Under the pieces are notes generated by a model, which saw nothing but the letters and a program-made list of their open reading frames with translations, made no database searches and was not told the origin of the DNA. Shown here in pieces: positions 21,256 to 30,843 of a stretch of 64,000 nucleotides of DNA; position 1 is the first letter of the stretch; each line of letters starts with the position of its first letter. Where the stretch lies: positions 7,299,001 through 7,363,000 of the forward strand of contig NZ_CP023865.1 in assembly GCF_003711105.1 (NCBI RefSeq). Direction: 5' to 3'. The stretch comes from Actinoplanes teichomyceticus ATCC 31121 (lineage in GTDB: Bacteria; Actinomycetota; Actinomycetes; Mycobacteriales; Micromonosporaceae). A program made the translations under genes and the position numbers.

Positions 21256-22211
21256 GCCGCGGCGCGGGAGAGCCGGTCGCGCACGGCGAGCCAGTCCTCC
21301 GTCGCCGGCGGCTCCTGCACCAGGATGGCGCCGGCGCCGGCGTCGTCGAGCCGGTGCAGCGCGGCGTACAGGTCGGCGGCGTACTCCCGCGGGTCGGCGG
21401 ACAGGATCTCCGCTTTCCCGTACGCCGGGGCCGCCGCCCCCTCGTACGTCAGGGCGGCGACCGGCTCCGGCAACCCGGACCGGTCCGCCTCCCGCACGTC
21501 CCGGACCAGCACGACCTTGGCGCGCGGCGCGTAGTGGCGGCGGCTCATGCCCGGGGCGGGCCGGGCCGCGCCGTCCGCGGTCTCGGTGTCGCGCAGCGCG
21601 ATCGCGCCGGTGACGTCCCGCAGCACGCGCAGGCTGAGCGCGCCCGGGCGCAGCAGGGTGGGCACCGGCGTGGTCAGGTCCAGCACGGTCGACTCGATGC
21701 CCCACGAGCACGGGCCGCCGTCCAGCACCAGCGGCACGTCCGGCAGGCTGCGCACCACGTGCTCGGCGGTGGTCGGCGAGATCGACTCGGAACGGTTGGC
21801 GCTGGGCGCGGCGAGCGGCAGCCCGGACGCCTCCAGCAGGCGCAGCGCCACCGGGTGCGCCGGGATCCGCACGGCGACGGTGTCGTTGGCGGCGCCCACC
21901 CCGGCCAGGTGCGCCGCCCGGCGCAGGACCAGGGTCAGCGGCCCCGGCCAGAAGCGCGCGGCCAGCTCGTCGGCGGCGGCCGGCCACTCGGCGGCCAGCT
22001 CGCGGGCCGCGTCGACCGAGGCGACGTGCACGATCAGCGGGTTCCAGCTGGGCCGGTTCTTCAGCCGGTAGACCTCGCCGATCGCCCGCCGGGAGAACGC
22101 GTTGGCGCCGAGGCCGTAGACCGTCTCGGTGGGGAACGCGACGACCGACTCGGCGCGCAGGATCTCCACCGCCCGGCGCAGTCCCTCGGCGTCCGGCTCG
22201 ACCACCCTCAT
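21252..22211 (-). CDS. L-threonylcarbamoyladenylate synthase, two-domain Sua5 type
   Basis: Sua5 makes threonylcarbamoyl-AMP from threonine, bicarbonate and ATP for the t6A37 modification of ANN-decoding tRNAs. The 319-residue protein has a YrdC domain (FPTETVYGLGANAF, LKNRPSWNPLIVHV, PSANRSESISPT) and a C-terminal Sua5 domain after the linker near PAPGMSRRHYAPRAKV. The ATG overlaps the phosphatase stop as ATGA. A second YrdC-domain gene lies 0.6 kb upstream, so one may be redundant or specialised. This copy has the complete Sua5 architecture. Confidence 0.92.
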   Translation of the reverse strand: MRVVEPDAEGLRRAVEILRAESVVAFPTETVYGLGANAFSRRAIGEVYRLKNRPSWNPLIVHVASVDAARELAAEWPAAADELAARFWPGPLTLVLRRAAHLAGVGAANDTVAVRIPAHPVALRLLEASGLPLAAPSANRSESISPTTAEHVVRSLPDVPLVLDGGPCSWGIESTVLDLTTPVPTLLRPGALSLRVLRDVTGAIALRDTETADGAARPAPGMSRRHYAPRAKVVLVRDVREADRSGLPEPVAALTYEGAAAPAYGKAEILSADPREYAADLYAALHRLDDAGAGAILVQEPPATEDWLAVRDRLSRAAA

Positions 22212-22798
22212 GGCAGCAACAGCGCGGCGAGCGGGACCGTGGTGTCCTCGATCTCGTCGCCGACCCGCTGGAAGGTCTGGTCGCCGCGGCCCCACGGGTC
22301 GTCCAGGTCGTCACCGGCCAGCGGCGCCTCGCCGGCACGCAGCCGGTGCACCGCCGCGACGATGGCCACCCCGCGCTCGTGCACCGCCTCCGGTTTCGCC
22401 TCGGCCGGCGGCAGCGCACTCGCGTCCACCGCGCCGAGCAGCCGGCCGAACTCGCCGAGCACGAAGGTGCGGTCGGCGGCGTCCGGGCGCAGCGCGACCA
22501 CGTAGTCGTACTGGTCGGCGGTGGCGGTCAGGATCAGGTCGGCCTCGTCGATGAAGTCACCGCGCAGCTTGCGGGCCAGGAAACCGTCGGTGGAGCCGCG
22601 CCGGGCCCGGACCAGGCGGGCCGCCGGCGGGTTCATCTCCTCGCCCTCGTGCCAGCCGCCGGTGCCGGCGCTGACGCTGCGCACCAGCGGCTCGTCGGAG
22701 GTGGCCCGGTCCCGGACCGCCCGGTCGAACAGGCGCTCGGCCATCGGCGACCGGCAGATGTTGCCCATGCAGACGTGCAGGACGGTGAACGGCGCCAC
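22208..22798 (-). CDS. low-molecular-weight protein tyrosine (or arginine) phosphatase
   Basis: The 196-residue protein has the signature P-loop CMGNICRS at 10-17 (nucleophile Cys10, Arg16) and the general-acid loop DDPW at 166-169. Family members dephosphorylate phosphotyrosine or, as with YwlE of Bacillus, phosphoarginine. Ile14 in the P-loop does not decide between them safely. Its GTG starts one base after the upstream gene's stop, and its end overlaps the next gene. It is therefore locked between two Sua5/YrdC genes, as ywlE lies near ywlC in Bacillus. Confidence 0.92.
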   Translation of the reverse strand: MAPFTVLHVCMGNICRSPMAERLFDRAVRDRATSDEPLVRSVSAGTGGWHEGEEMNPPAARLVRARRGSTDGFLARKLRGDFIDEADLILTATADQYDYVVALRPDAADRTFVLGEFGRLLGAVDASALPPAEAKPEAVHERGVAIVAAVHRLRAGEAPLAGDDLDDPWGRGDQTFQRVGDEIEDTTVPLAALLLP

Positions 22799-22799
22799 C

Positions 22800-23444
22800 T
22801 CAGACCTGCCCCTCGACCAGATCCGGCACCACGTCGCGCAGTTTCTCCACCGGGATCGACCCGGTGCGCAGCACCCGCGGCACGTCGCCGGTCACGTCGA
22901 CCACCGTGCTCGGCCAGGGGTCGGCGGCCGGTCCGGCCTCCAGGTAGACACGCACCGAGTACTCCAGCTGCTCGCGTGCTTCCTCGGCGGTCAGCGGCGA
23001 CGGCGAGCCGAGCCTGTTGGCGGTGGTGACCGCCATCGGGCCGACCTCCCGCAGCACCTCCAGGGCCACCGGGTGCAGCGGCATCCGCACCGCGATCACC
23101 CCACCGGTGTCGCCGAGGTCCCACTGCAGGCTCGGCGAGTGCTCCACGATGATGGTCAGCGCGCCCGGCCAGAACGCGTCGGCCAGCTCGCGGGCGGCCC
23201 GTGGCAGCGAGTAGACCAGCCCGTCCAGGGTGTGCCGGGACCCGACCAGCACCGGCGGCGGCACCCGGCGGTCGGACCCGCGGGCGTGGTGCAGCTGGGT
23301 GATCGCGTGCGGGGTGAACGCGTCCGCGCCGACCCCGTACACCGTGTCGGTGGGCATCACCACGAGCTCACCGCTCTTGGCCGCCTCGACGGCCGCGGCG
23401 ATGCCGCGATCACGATCGGCGACGGCAGCGCAGTCGTAGAGCAT
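22800..23444 (-). CDS. YrdC/Sua5-domain protein, single-domain type
   Basis: A 214-residue YrdC-fold protein with MPTDTVYGVGADAF, a substrate loop with RRVPPPVLV and TTANRLGSPSPL. It corresponds in position to the sua5 gene after prmC in M. tuberculosis (Rv1301). It lacks the C-terminal Sua5 domain carried by the second copy downstream. The KxR motif usual in the ATP-binding loop reads SDRRVPPP here, a possible change from the typical KRP. Activity in t6A synthesis is therefore likely but not certain. The start ATG at 23444 has a CAGACT box nearby. Confidence 0.88.
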   Translation of the reverse strand: MLYDCAAVADRDRGIAAAVEAAKSGELVVMPTDTVYGVGADAFTPHAITQLHHARGSDRRVPPPVLVGSRHTLDGLVYSLPRAARELADAFWPGALTIIVEHSPSLQWDLGDTGGVIAVRMPLHPVALEVLREVGPMAVTTANRLGSPSPLTAEEAREQLEYSVRVYLEAGPAADPWPSTVVDVTGDVPRVLRTGSIPVEKLRDVVPDLVEGQV

Positions 23445-23481
23445 CACGAGGTGCAGTCTGCCATGCGGCCCCGGCGCGGCC

Positions 23482-24354
23482 CTACCGGCGGCGGGCGGTC
23501 GCGAAGCGCGGCCGGCCGGTGAGATCGTCATGGGCGGCCACCTCGGTGAACCGGCCGTCGGCGCGCAGCAGCGCGGGCACCGCCGCGCCGTGCACGTCGT
23601 CGTGCTCGATGCCGACCGATCCGCCCGGCCTGAGCAGAGCGGCGGCGAGCGCGATCACCGGCCGGATCACGGAGAGCCCGTCGGCGCCGCCGAAGACCGC
23701 CTCGGCCGGATCGTGATCGGACACCTCCGGCGGGACGGGCGTGCCGTCCGGGACGTACGGCGGGTTACACAGCAGCACGTCCACCCGGCCGTGCAGTTCG
23801 GACAGCAGATCCGGATCGGTCACATCGGCGTCGACGACCTCGACCGCAGGGAACCGCGCGGCGTTACGTCGCAGCCAGGGCAGCGCGGCCGGCGAGCGCT
23901 CCACCGCGATCACCCGGGCGGCCGGCGACTCGTCGGCGACCGACAGCGCGATCGCCCCGCTGCCGCTGCAGAGGTCCACCACGGTCGCGCCCGGGGCGGT
24001 CCGCTCGATGCCCCAGCCGGCCAGCAGCTCGGTCTCCGGGCGGGGCACGAAGACGCCGTCGCCGACCGCGAGTTCCAGATGGCGGAACGCGGCTGTGCCG
24101 ACCAGGTGCTGCAACGGCACCCGGGCGGCGCGGCGCGCGACGAGTTCCCGGAACCGCTCCAGCTCGCCGGCGCGGACGGTGTCGATCAGCAGGAGACGGC
24201 CTCGTGGCACGTCCAGGACGTGCGCGGCGAGCAGCTCGGCGTCGACGCGCGGCGAGGACACACCGGACGCCGCGAGTTCGGCGGCCGCCGATGCCAGCTC
24301 GGGCGCCAGGCGGGTCCGATCCGGGCGGTCTCGGGGGTGTTCGGCAGGCGGCAT
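23482..24354 (-). CDS. prmC: peptide chain release factor N5-glutamine methyltransferase
   Basis: PrmC methylates the glutamine of the GGQ motif in release factors using SAM. The 290-residue enzyme has the N-terminal substrate domain ending in VFVPRPETE (102-110), the SAM-binding DLCSGSGAI (127-135) and the catalytic NPPY (197-200). ATG 24354 is chosen. GATTAT lies 6 nt upstream and there is no Shine-Dalgarno sequence. Its substrate gene prfA lies 3 kb away, with two divergent genes inserted between them. Confidence 0.95.
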   Translation of the reverse strand: MPPAEHPRDRPDRTRLAPELASAAAELAASGVSSPRVDAELLAAHVLDVPRGRLLLIDTVRAGELERFRELVARRAARVPLQHLVGTAAFRHLELAVGDGVFVPRPETELLAGWGIERTAPGATVVDLCSGSGAIALSVADESPAARVIAVERSPAALPWLRRNAARFPAVEVVDADVTDPDLLSELHGRVDVLLCNPPYVPDGTPVPPEVSDHDPAEAVFGGADGLSVIRPVIALAAALLRPGGSVGIEHDDVHGAAVPALLRADGRFTEVAAHDDLTGRPRFATARRR

Positions 24355-24436
24355 CACGGCATAATCATGAGACGTCGCGCACGCTGTGGATCGGCCGGGT
24401 CGCCCAGCGCCGCGCCGAAGCCGTGGGAGGCGCCTG

Positions 24437-25933
24437 GTGGGTTGGTTGGACCAGCTCGCGGAGCACGTCGAGGATCTGCGCCGGGCCGGGCGACTGCAGC
24501 AGAACGGCTGCTCCGCACAGGCCCTGCCGATCCTGGACGCCGTCCTGGCCACCGCCACCGACCGGATGACCCTGGCGTACGCGCTGGTCCAGCGCTTCGG
24601 CGCGCTGATCAACCTGGGCCGGGTCGCGGAGCTGGCCGCCGCGATGGCCGCCGCCGCCGAGGCGGTCCGCGAGGTGCCCGATCCGTACCTGCGCGGGCAG
24701 ATGCACGCCTTCGCCGCGCTCGGCGCCCACCTGCAGAGCCACCTGGACCGCGGGGTGACCCACCTGGTGCAGGCCTCCCGGGCGCTGGCCGCGGTGCCGG
24801 ACCGGGATGCCGAGACCGCCTGGGGCTGGCACGACCTGGCCATGGCGTACTCCTACCTCGGCTTCCACGGTCAGGCGCTGACCGCCATCGAGCAGGCCCG
24901 CGAGGTGGGCGCGAGCGCCGGGCTGGCCCCGGAGGTGTTCGCCGCCCCGGGCATCCGGCTGCGCAACGCGGTCTCCCTCGACCACTGGGGCGACACCGAC
25001 GGCTGCCTGCGGGTGCTCCGGGACATCGACGCCGAGCTGTACCGCTACCTCGCCACCGACCAGCTGCGCCCGGGCAGCCGCGCCGTCTACGGCTACGCGC
25101 TGGCCCGCCGCGCCGCGCTGGGCGAGCCCACCGAGGCCGACGCGACCCGGTGGCTGACCGGCGGCGGCGACAGCGTGCGCACCCGTGACCTGCGGCATCT
25201 GGGCGCGGTCTGCCTGACCATCGCGGCCGGCAAGCCGGAGCGGGCGCTGAGCATGCTGGAGGCGGTCCCGGTCTCGGCCGAGGTGCTCGGCGCCCCGGAG
25301 CCGGCCCGGCTGCGCAGCATCTGTCACGCCCGCGCCGGCGACCACGCCGCCGCGCACACCGCCGACCGGTACGCGTTCCGCCTCGCCGCCCAGCGCATCG
25401 ACCAGCTGCGCGACGGCTACCTGGACGGGGTGGCGGCCCGCCTGGACGCCCAGGAGACCCAGCGGGACCCGCACCGCTACGGCGACGAGACGCTGACCGA
25501 CCCGCTCACCGGCCTGCCCAACCGCCGGGCGCTGGAGCACTATGTGGACGCCCTGCTGGCCCGCGGCGGGCGCGCCGCGGTCGGGGTGTGCGACATCGTC
25601 GGCTTCACCACGGTCAACATGCGGCACGGCCGGCACTGCGGCGACCTGGTGCTGCAACGGATCGCCGGGGTGCTGGCCCGGGTGATGCGCCGCGGCGACT
25701 TCGTGGCCCGCTTCGCCGGTGACGAGTTCGTGCTGATCCTGCCGGGCGCCGGCCCGCACCACGCGGCCGAGGTGTCCCGCCGGATCAGCGCCGCCGCGGC
25801 GGCGGAGAACTGGCAGATCCTGGTCCCTGGCACCCCGATCGGGCTGGCCTGCGGCTGGAGCGAGGTGGGCGCCAACGGCCGCGGGCTCAGCGCCGCCCTG
25901 GCGGCCGCCGCGGGGAGCCGGAAACCGACCTGA
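24437..25933 (+). CDS. TPR-like protein with C-terminal GGDEF domain
   Basis: The first 320 or so of 498 residues are Ala/Leu-rich helical repeats like TPRs. The C-terminal GGDEF domain starts at TDPLTGLPNRR. The signature reads AGDEF (427-431) instead of GGDEF. An inhibitory-site RRGD (418-421) lies exactly five residues before it. The metal-binding Asp in VGVCDIVGF is present, but the usual FKxxND reads FTTVNM and the domain end is short. It may be a diguanylate cyclase or a c-di-GMP receptor. The GTG start has GGGAGG 6 nt upstream. Confidence 0.85.
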   Translation: MGWLDQLAEHVEDLRRAGRLQQNGCSAQALPILDAVLATATDRMTLAYALVQRFGALINLGRVAELAAAMAAAAEAVREVPDPYLRGQMHAFAALGAHLQSHLDRGVTHLVQASRALAAVPDRDAETAWGWHDLAMAYSYLGFHGQALTAIEQAREVGASAGLAPEVFAAPGIRLRNAVSLDHWGDTDGCLRVLRDIDAELYRYLATDQLRPGSRAVYGYALARRAALGEPTEADATRWLTGGGDSVRTRDLRHLGAVCLTIAAGKPERALSMLEAVPVSAEVLGAPEPARLRSICHARAGDHAAAHTADRYAFRLAAQRIDQLRDGYLDGVAARLDAQETQRDPHRYGDETLTDPLTGLPNRRALEHYVDALLARGGRAAVGVCDIVGFTTVNMRHGRHCGDLVLQRIAGVLARVMRRGDFVARFAGDEFVLILPGAGPHHAAEVSRRISAAAAAENWQILVPGTPIGLACGWSEVGANGRGLSAALAAAAGSRKPT

Positions 25934-25934
25934 G

Positions 25935-25972
25935 TTGACCGCGCGGGTCCATCCCCCGGGTACCGTCGCGGC
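25935..25972 (+). promoter_or_regulatory. promoter of the PQQ-like gene, leaderless
   Basis: TACCGT at 25961-25966 lies exactly 6 nt before the ATG at 25973. TTGACC at 25935-25940 is a good -35 match, although the 20-nt spacer is long. It begins one base after the stop of the GGDEF gene. Confidence 0.55.
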
Positions 25973-27298
25973 ATGACCGTCATCGATCTGGGTGACGTGA
26001 GCGCGCCACCGGCGGACTCCCGGCCGCCCGCGCCGGCCCGGCGGTCCCGGCGCGTCGCCGCCGGTGTCGCGCTGCTCTGCGCCGTCACCCTGGGCGCCGC
26101 GGCGCCCGCGCCGGAGCCGCCGGTGCGCGAACTGTGGTCCACCGACGCCGCTCGGGGCGGCGGGACCGCGCTCACCGCGGACACCCTCTACCTCACCCGC
26201 CGCACCGGCGGCCAGCCCGTGCTGACCGCGTTCGAGCTGGCCACCGGGGCGGTCCGGTGGGCCCGGCCCCTCCCCGACGGATTCGGCGACGGCGACCCCG
26301 CGCCGATCCGCGTGGCGGACGGCATGGTGCGGCTTCCCGGCTCACCGCGCGTGGTCGAGTTCCCCGCCGGGGAGGAACCGCAGGGCTGGTTCACCTACCC
26401 CGGCGAACTGGCCGTGCTGGACGCGGCCACGGGCGCGCAGCGCTGGCGGATGTCCGGCGAGATCCAGGCGTCCACCCGGGAGTCGGCGCTGCTGGCCGAC
26501 CGGGACGCGCGCGGCGAGCTGCGGGCGATGCGGCTGGTCGACGCGCACACCGGCGACATCCTCTGGGACCGGGCGCTGGCGCACGTGCGCGAGGTCCTCA
26601 TCCAGTACGCCGGGGACCGGCCCGCCCGGATCGTCACCGTCGGCGGCACCGGCGAGATCACCGTCCACCGCTACGCCGACGGCGCACCGGTCGCGCACCG
26701 CCCGGCGCCGGGGCACGGCACCGGGCAGGACACCGTCGCCACCATCGCCGGCGAGCAGCTCGTCGTGACCTCGACCGACCGGCTGGGCGCGACGATCACG
26801 GCGTACCGGCTGGACGATCCGGCGACCCGGCTGTGGAGCATCCGCACGGTCCGCGCCACGCTGGTCACCGACTGCCGCCCGGTGCTGTGCCTGGCCCGCG
26901 GCGCCGAGGTGGCGGGGCTCGACCCGGCCACCGGCGCGTCCCGGTGGCTGCTGCCCGGCAAGGCCGGCGTCGACCCGGTCGCACCGGGCCGGTTGCTCGC
27001 CTACAGCGACGCGGACCCGCCCCGCGAGGTGCTGGTCGACGCGGCCACCGGCCGGATGATCGGGGACGGTGGTACCGGCTGGCCGATGCCCTCCGACGAC
27101 TCGGCCGGATCGCGGGTGCTGCTGCGGGCCTCCCGTACCGATCCGGCACGGACCGTGATCAGCCGGTTGGACCTGGACACCGGCCGGGTCACCGACGCCG
27201 GAACGGTGGAGTCGACCGAGGGGCTGGACTGCGACAGCACCGGCCGGTTCCTGGTCTGTCAGCGCCCCGGCCGCACCGTGGTCACCGCGATCGGCTGA
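25973..27298 (+). CDS. PQQ-like beta-propeller protein, membrane-anchored
   Basis: The 441-residue protein has one N-terminal hydrophobic segment (about 28-45) after a basic stretch, so it is probably exported or anchored. The rest has recurring blade motifs of the type [22 protein letters not shown] and [11 protein letters not shown], typical of PQQ-like (PQQ_2) propellers used as binding scaffolds. No quinoprotein active-site residues can be claimed. The start follows a leaderless promoter. The 3' end overlaps prfA by 17 nt in the opposite orientation. Confidence 0.75.
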   Translation: MTVIDLGDVSAPPADSRPPAPARRSRRVAAGVALLCAVTLGAAAPAPEPPVRELWSTDAARGGGTALTADTLYLTRRTGGQPVLTAFELATGAVRWARPLPDGFGDGDPAPIRVADGMVRLPGSPRVVEFPAGEEPQGWFTYPGELAVLDAATGAQRWRMSGEIQASTRESALLADRDARGELRAMRLVDAHTGDILWDRALAHVREVLIQYAGDRPARIVTVGGTGEITVHRYADGAPVAHRPAPGHGTGQDTVATIAGEQLVVTSTDRLGATITAYRLDDPATRLWSIRTVRATLVTDCRPVLCLARGAEVAGLDPATGASRWLLPGKAGVDPVAPGRLLAYSDADPPREVLVDAATGRMIGDGGTGWPMPSDDSAGSRVLLRASRTDPARTVISRLDLDTGRVTDAGTVESTEGLDCDSTGRFLVCQRPGRTVVTAIG

Positions 27299-28373
27299 GC
27301 TCGGTGTCCCCGGCCAGCCGGGCCGCCCGGTCCGCCTCGGCCAGCGCGTCGAGCACCCCGTCCAGCTCGCCGCCGAGGACCAGGTCCAGGTTGTACGCGG
27401 TGTAGCCGATCCGGTGGTCGGTGATCCGGTTCTGCGGGAAGTTGTACGTGCGCACCCGCTCCGAGCGGTCCACCGTACGCACCTGGGCCTTGCGCGAGTC
27501 GGACGCCGCCGCGTCCGCCGCCTCCTGGGCCGCCGCCAGCAGCCGGGAGCGCAGGATCCGCATCGCCGACTCCTTGTTCTGCAGCTGGCTCTTCTCGTTC
27601 TGGCAGCTCACCACGGTGCCGGTGGGAATGTGGGTGATCCGCACCGCGGAGTCGGTGGTGTTGACCGACTGGCCGCCCGGCCCGGACGAGCGGTACACGT
27701 CGATCCGCAGGTCGCCCGGCTCGATCTGCACGTCGACCTCCTCCGCCTCGGGCAGTACCAGCACGCCGGCCGCCGAGGTGTGGATCCGGCCCTGCGACTC
27801 GGTGACCGGGACCCGCTGCACCCGGTGCACGCCGCCCTCCCACTTCATCCGGGACCAGACACCGTGGCCGCCCTCCGGCACGCCCTTGGTCTTCACCGCG
27901 ATCGAGATGTCCTTGACGCCACCGAGGTCCGACTCCTGCGAGTCGATCACCTCCACCACCCAGCCGCGGCGCTCCGCGTACCGGGTGTACATGCGCAGCA
28001 GGTCACCGGCGAACAGCGCGGACTCCTGGCCGCCCTCCCCGGCCTTGATCTCGATGATCACGTCTTTGGCGTCGCTCGGGTCGCGCGGGATGAGCATCTC
28101 GCCGAGCTTCTCCTCCAGCGCCGGGAGGGTGGCGGCGACCACCTCGACCTCGCCGGCGAACCCGGGGTCCTCGGCGGCCAGCTCCCTGGCGGCGGCCAGG
28201 TCGGCGCGCGCGGCCTCCAGCTCGGCGTGCGCGGCGTAGATCGGCGCCAGCTCGGCGAAGCGCCGGCCGACCCGGCGGACCAGCGCCTGGTCGGCGTGGA
28301 TGGACGGGTCCTCCATGCGCTTCTCCAGGTCCGCGTACTCGGCGAGAAGCGTGCTCAGACGGTCGTTGCTCAT
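27282..28373 (-). CDS. prfA: peptide chain release factor 1
   Basis: RF1 recognises UAA and UAG and triggers peptide release. The 363-residue protein has the codon-recognition tripeptide PVT (189-191) that distinguishes RF1 from RF2, and GGQ at 233-235, whose Gln is methylated by PrmC. The ATG at 28373 has GGGAGAG upstream. It follows rpmE after a strong hairpin, as in the conserved rho-rpmE-prfA-prmC order. Confidence 0.97.
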   Translation of the reverse strand: MSNDRLSTLLAEYADLEKRMEDPSIHADQALVRRVGRRFAELAPIYAAHAELEAARADLAAARELAAEDPGFAGEVEVVAATLPALEEKLGEMLIPRDPSDAKDVIIEIKAGEGGQESALFAGDLLRMYTRYAERRGWVVEVIDSQESDLGGVKDISIAVKTKGVPEGGHGVWSRMKWEGGVHRVQRVPVTESQGRIHTSAAGVLVLPEAEEVDVQIEPGDLRIDVYRSSGPGGQSVNTTDSAVRITHIPTGTVVSCQNEKSQLQNKESAMRILRSRLLAAAQEAADAAASDSRKAQVRTVDRSERVRTYNFPQNRITDHRIGYTAYNLDLVLGGELDGVLDALAEADRAARLAGDTELSRSR

Positions 28374-28415
28374 CGAACTCTCCCACGAACCAGGCGGTGG
28401 ATCCACGCACATGCG

Positions 28416-28453
28416 AACGGCGCCCGCCCCGGTTTCCCGGGACGGGCGCCGTT
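28416..28453 (-). terminator. GNRA-capped hairpin between rpmE and prfA
   Basis: On the minus strand a 17-bp stem (one U-G pair; arm starts AACGGCGCCCG) is closed by a GAAA tetraloop, just after rpmE and 43 nt before prfA. There is no U tract. It probably uncouples or attenuates prfA from rpmE. Confidence 0.65.
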
Positions 28454-28460
28454 GAAGCAG

Positions 28461-28685
28461 TTACTTCTTCTTCGCGGCGTTCACCTTGGCGTACTTCGCC
28501 TGGAACTTCGCGACCCGGCCCGCGGTGTCGAGGACGCGCTGCTTGCCGGTGTAGAACGGGTGGCAGGCGCTGCAGGTCTCGACGCGGATCTCGCCGCTCT
28601 TGGCGGTGCTGCGGGTGGTGAAGGTGCTGCCGCAGGAGCAGATGACCTCGGTGGTCGTGTACTCCGGGTGGATGCCGCTCTTCAT
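28461..28685 (-). CDS. rpmE: 50S ribosomal protein L31
   Basis: The 74-residue L31 is of the zinc-binding type, with CSCG near residues 16-19 and CSAC near 37-40, followed by [20 protein letters not shown]. The zinc form suggests that a Cys-less paralog under zinc control may exist elsewhere. ATG 28685 is the family start, with GAGAAG upstream. Ancestrally rho is the gene before it, but here NOS and an RNA-repair cassette lie between them. Confidence 0.96.
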   Translation of the reverse strand: MKSGIHPEYTTTEVICSCGSTFTTRSTAKSGEIRVETCSACHPFYTGKQRVLDTAGRVAKFQAKYAKVNAAKKK

Positions 28686-28881
28686 GTTCTTCTCGGTCCC
28701 TTTCGATGGACGGGCCGCCGGGTCGTCTCCGGGTCGGAAGACGTGAACCGGAACCCCTACTGGCCGATGTACCAGTGTGCCATGCCCCCCGTACCGGCCG
28801 GAAATCAGGAGGTGCAACTGGTTTCGCCGGGGATAACGTGAGCGCCCCTCCGGGAATTCCCGCGCACGAAAGGCACCCCCC

Positions 28882-29949
28882 ATGACGCTGCTGCACGACG
28901 TTCTCGATCCGGTCAAGGTGACCGAGGCGGTCGAAACCGGACTTGTCCGGGCGCAGCGTCACCCCAGCCGGCCGTTCACGATCTACAACTACACCGAGGC
29001 CTGCCAGTACGCCGGCGCGTGGAGCCCGGTCACGCTGACCTGCCGGGGCCTGATCGTGGACGCGGACGGGCGGATCGTCGCGCGGCCCTACCCGAAGTTC
29101 TTCAATCACCAGGAGAGCCAGGCGCCCGCGCTCGACGCGGCCGCGCCGGTCCGGGTGACCGACAAGGCGGACGGCAGCCTCGGGATCGTCTACCACGACG
29201 GCTCCGGCTACGCCGTCGCCACGCGCGGATCGTTCGCGTCCGACCAGGCACGGCACGCGACGGCGATCCTGCGTACGCGGTACGCCTCGTTCGTCCCGCC
29301 CGAGGGCCGGACCGTCCTGGTCGAGATCATCTACCCGGGCAACCGGATCGTGGTGGACTACCAGGGTCTCGACGATCTCGTGCTGCTCGGCGCGGTGGAC
29401 ATCGCCACCGGCCGCTCGTACGGCCCGGAGGCGGCGCCGGACTGGCCGGGTCCGGTGGTCGAGACGTTCGGGTACGCGACGCTGGCCGAGGCGCTGGCCG
29501 CCCCGCCGCGCGACGGGCGGGAGGGGCTGGTCGTGCACTTCACCGAGACCGACGAGCGGGTGAAGATCAAGTACGCGGACTACGTACGGCTGCACCGGCT
29601 GGTGACCGGACTCACCCCGCGCACCGTGTGGGAGCTGCTGGCCCACGGCGGTGACCTGGACGCCCTGCTCGAACCGCTGCCGGACGAGTTCCACGCCTGG
29701 GCCCGGGGCGTCGCCGCCGACCTGACCGCCCAGGTGCGGGCGCGCGCCGCGGCGGTGGAGGCCGCCTACGCCGGGATCGTCGCCGGCCTGCCGGACGGCT
29801 GGGGGCGCAAGGAGTTCGCGCTGGCCGCGGTGCGCAGCCCGTACCGGGGGGAGTTGTTCCAGCGTCTGGACGGTCATGATTACCGTCCTGGCCTGTGGCA
29901 GCGGGTCCGGCCGTCGGGGGACCGGGCCGGTGGAGGAGCCGAGGAATGA
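28882..29949 (+). CDS. T4 RNA ligase 1-like (RnlA family) ligase
   Basis: The predicted ATP-dependent RNA ligase seals 3'-OH and 5'-phosphate ends through a lysyl-AMP intermediate. The 355-residue protein shows the nucleotidyltransferase motifs in order: CRGLIVD (54-60), PKFFN (71-75), motif I KADG (95-98, nucleophile Lys95), motif [16 protein letters not shown] (146-158), motif IV EGLVV (214-218) and motif V KIK (228-230). The C-terminal helical part is of the kind that binds tRNA in T4 Rnl1. AAAGG lies 9 nt before the ATG. The stop overlaps the next gene as ATGA. Codon usage matches the host. Confidence 0.88.
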   Translation: MTLLHDVLDPVKVTEAVETGLVRAQRHPSRPFTIYNYTEACQYAGAWSPVTLTCRGLIVDADGRIVARPYPKFFNHQESQAPALDAAAPVRVTDKADGSLGIVYHDGSGYAVATRGSFASDQARHATAILRTRYASFVPPEGRTVLVEIIYPGNRIVVDYQGLDDLVLLGAVDIATGRSYGPEAAPDWPGPVVETFGYATLAEALAAPPRDGREGLVVHFTETDERVKIKYADYVRLHRLVTGLTPRTVWELLAHGGDLDALLEPLPDEFHAWARGVAADLTAQVRARAAAVEAAYAGIVAGLPDGWGRKEFALAAVRSPYRGELFQRLDGHDYRPGLWQRVRPSGDRAGGGAEE

Positions 29950-30842
29950 CACGACTGTTGATCACGCGGGGTCTGCCCGCGTCCGGGAAGACCACGTTCG
30001 CCCGCAAGCTGCAGCCGGGCGTGGTCCGGGTCAACCGCGACGACCTGCGGCGGATGCTGCACGGGCAGCGGCTGTTCACGCAGTGGGCCGAGGCGCAGGT
30101 CACGCACGCGCAGCGGGCCGCGGTCGAGGCGCTGCTGCGCGCCCGGGCGAACGTGATCGTCGACGACACGAATCTGCGCGCCAAGGCCGTCCGGGAGTGG
30201 GCCGAGCTGGCGGCCCGCTTCGGCGCGTCGTTCGAGGTGCACGACTTCACCGACGTCCCGCTGGCGGAGTGCCTGCGGCGGGACGCCGACCGGCCGGAGG
30301 ACGACCGGGTCGGCGAGGACGCCATCCGCCGGATGCACGAGCGGTACCTGGCCGGGCGGAACCTGCCGCTGCCGGTGCCGTTCGTCGACCCGGGCGGGCC
30401 CGGCGTGGTCTACCGGGCCGACCCGGCGCTGCCGGAGGCGGTGCTGGTCGACATCGACGGGACCGTGGCGCTGATGCGCGGGCGCAGCCCGTACGACTGG
30501 TCGCGGGTCGGCGAGGACGCGCCGAACCCGGCGGTTATCGCGGCGGTCCGGGCGATGCACGCGGCCGGGCACGCCGTGGTGTTCTGCTCGGGGCGCGACG
30601 AGGTGTGCCGGCCGGAGACCGAGGCGTGGCTGGAGCTGTTCGTCGAGGTGCCGTACGAGGCGCTGTTCATGCGCCCGGCCGGGGACAGCCGCAAGGACGC
30701 GACCGTCAAGCGGGAGATCTTCGACCGGGAGATCCGCGACCGGTGGCGGGTCGTGGGCGTGTTCGACGACCGCCAGCAGGTGGTACGTATGTGGCGTGCG
30801 CTCGGTCTGACCGTGTTCCAGGTGGCGGAGGGGGACTTCTAG
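29946..30842 (+). CDS. T4 Pnkp-like 5'-kinase / 3'-phosphatase
   Basis: This bifunctional end-healing enzyme is 298 residues, almost the length of T4 Pnkp (301), with the same domain order. The N-terminal kinase has the P-loop GLPASGKTT (9-17) and NRDDLRRML (30-38), with the catalytic Asp of the T4 pattern. The C-terminal acylphosphatase domain has DIDGT (169-173, nucleophile Asp169), SGRD (215-218), Lys250 and FDD (273-275). It would convert 2',3'-cyclic phosphate and 5'-OH ends into ligatable ends. GGAGGAG lies upstream of the ATG at 29946, and the overlap with the ligase gene implies coupling. Confidence 0.9.
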   Translation: MTRLLITRGLPASGKTTFARKLQPGVVRVNRDDLRRMLHGQRLFTQWAEAQVTHAQRAAVEALLRARANVIVDDTNLRAKAVREWAELAARFGASFEVHDFTDVPLAECLRRDADRPEDDRVGEDAIRRMHERYLAGRNLPLPVPFVDPGGPGVVYRADPALPEAVLVDIDGTVALMRGRSPYDWSRVGEDAPNPAVIAAVRAMHAAGHAVVFCSGRDEVCRPETEAWLELFVEVPYEALFMRPAGDSRKDATVKREIFDREIRDRWRVVGVFDDRQQVVRMWRALGLTVFQVAEGDF

Positions 30843-30843
30843 G

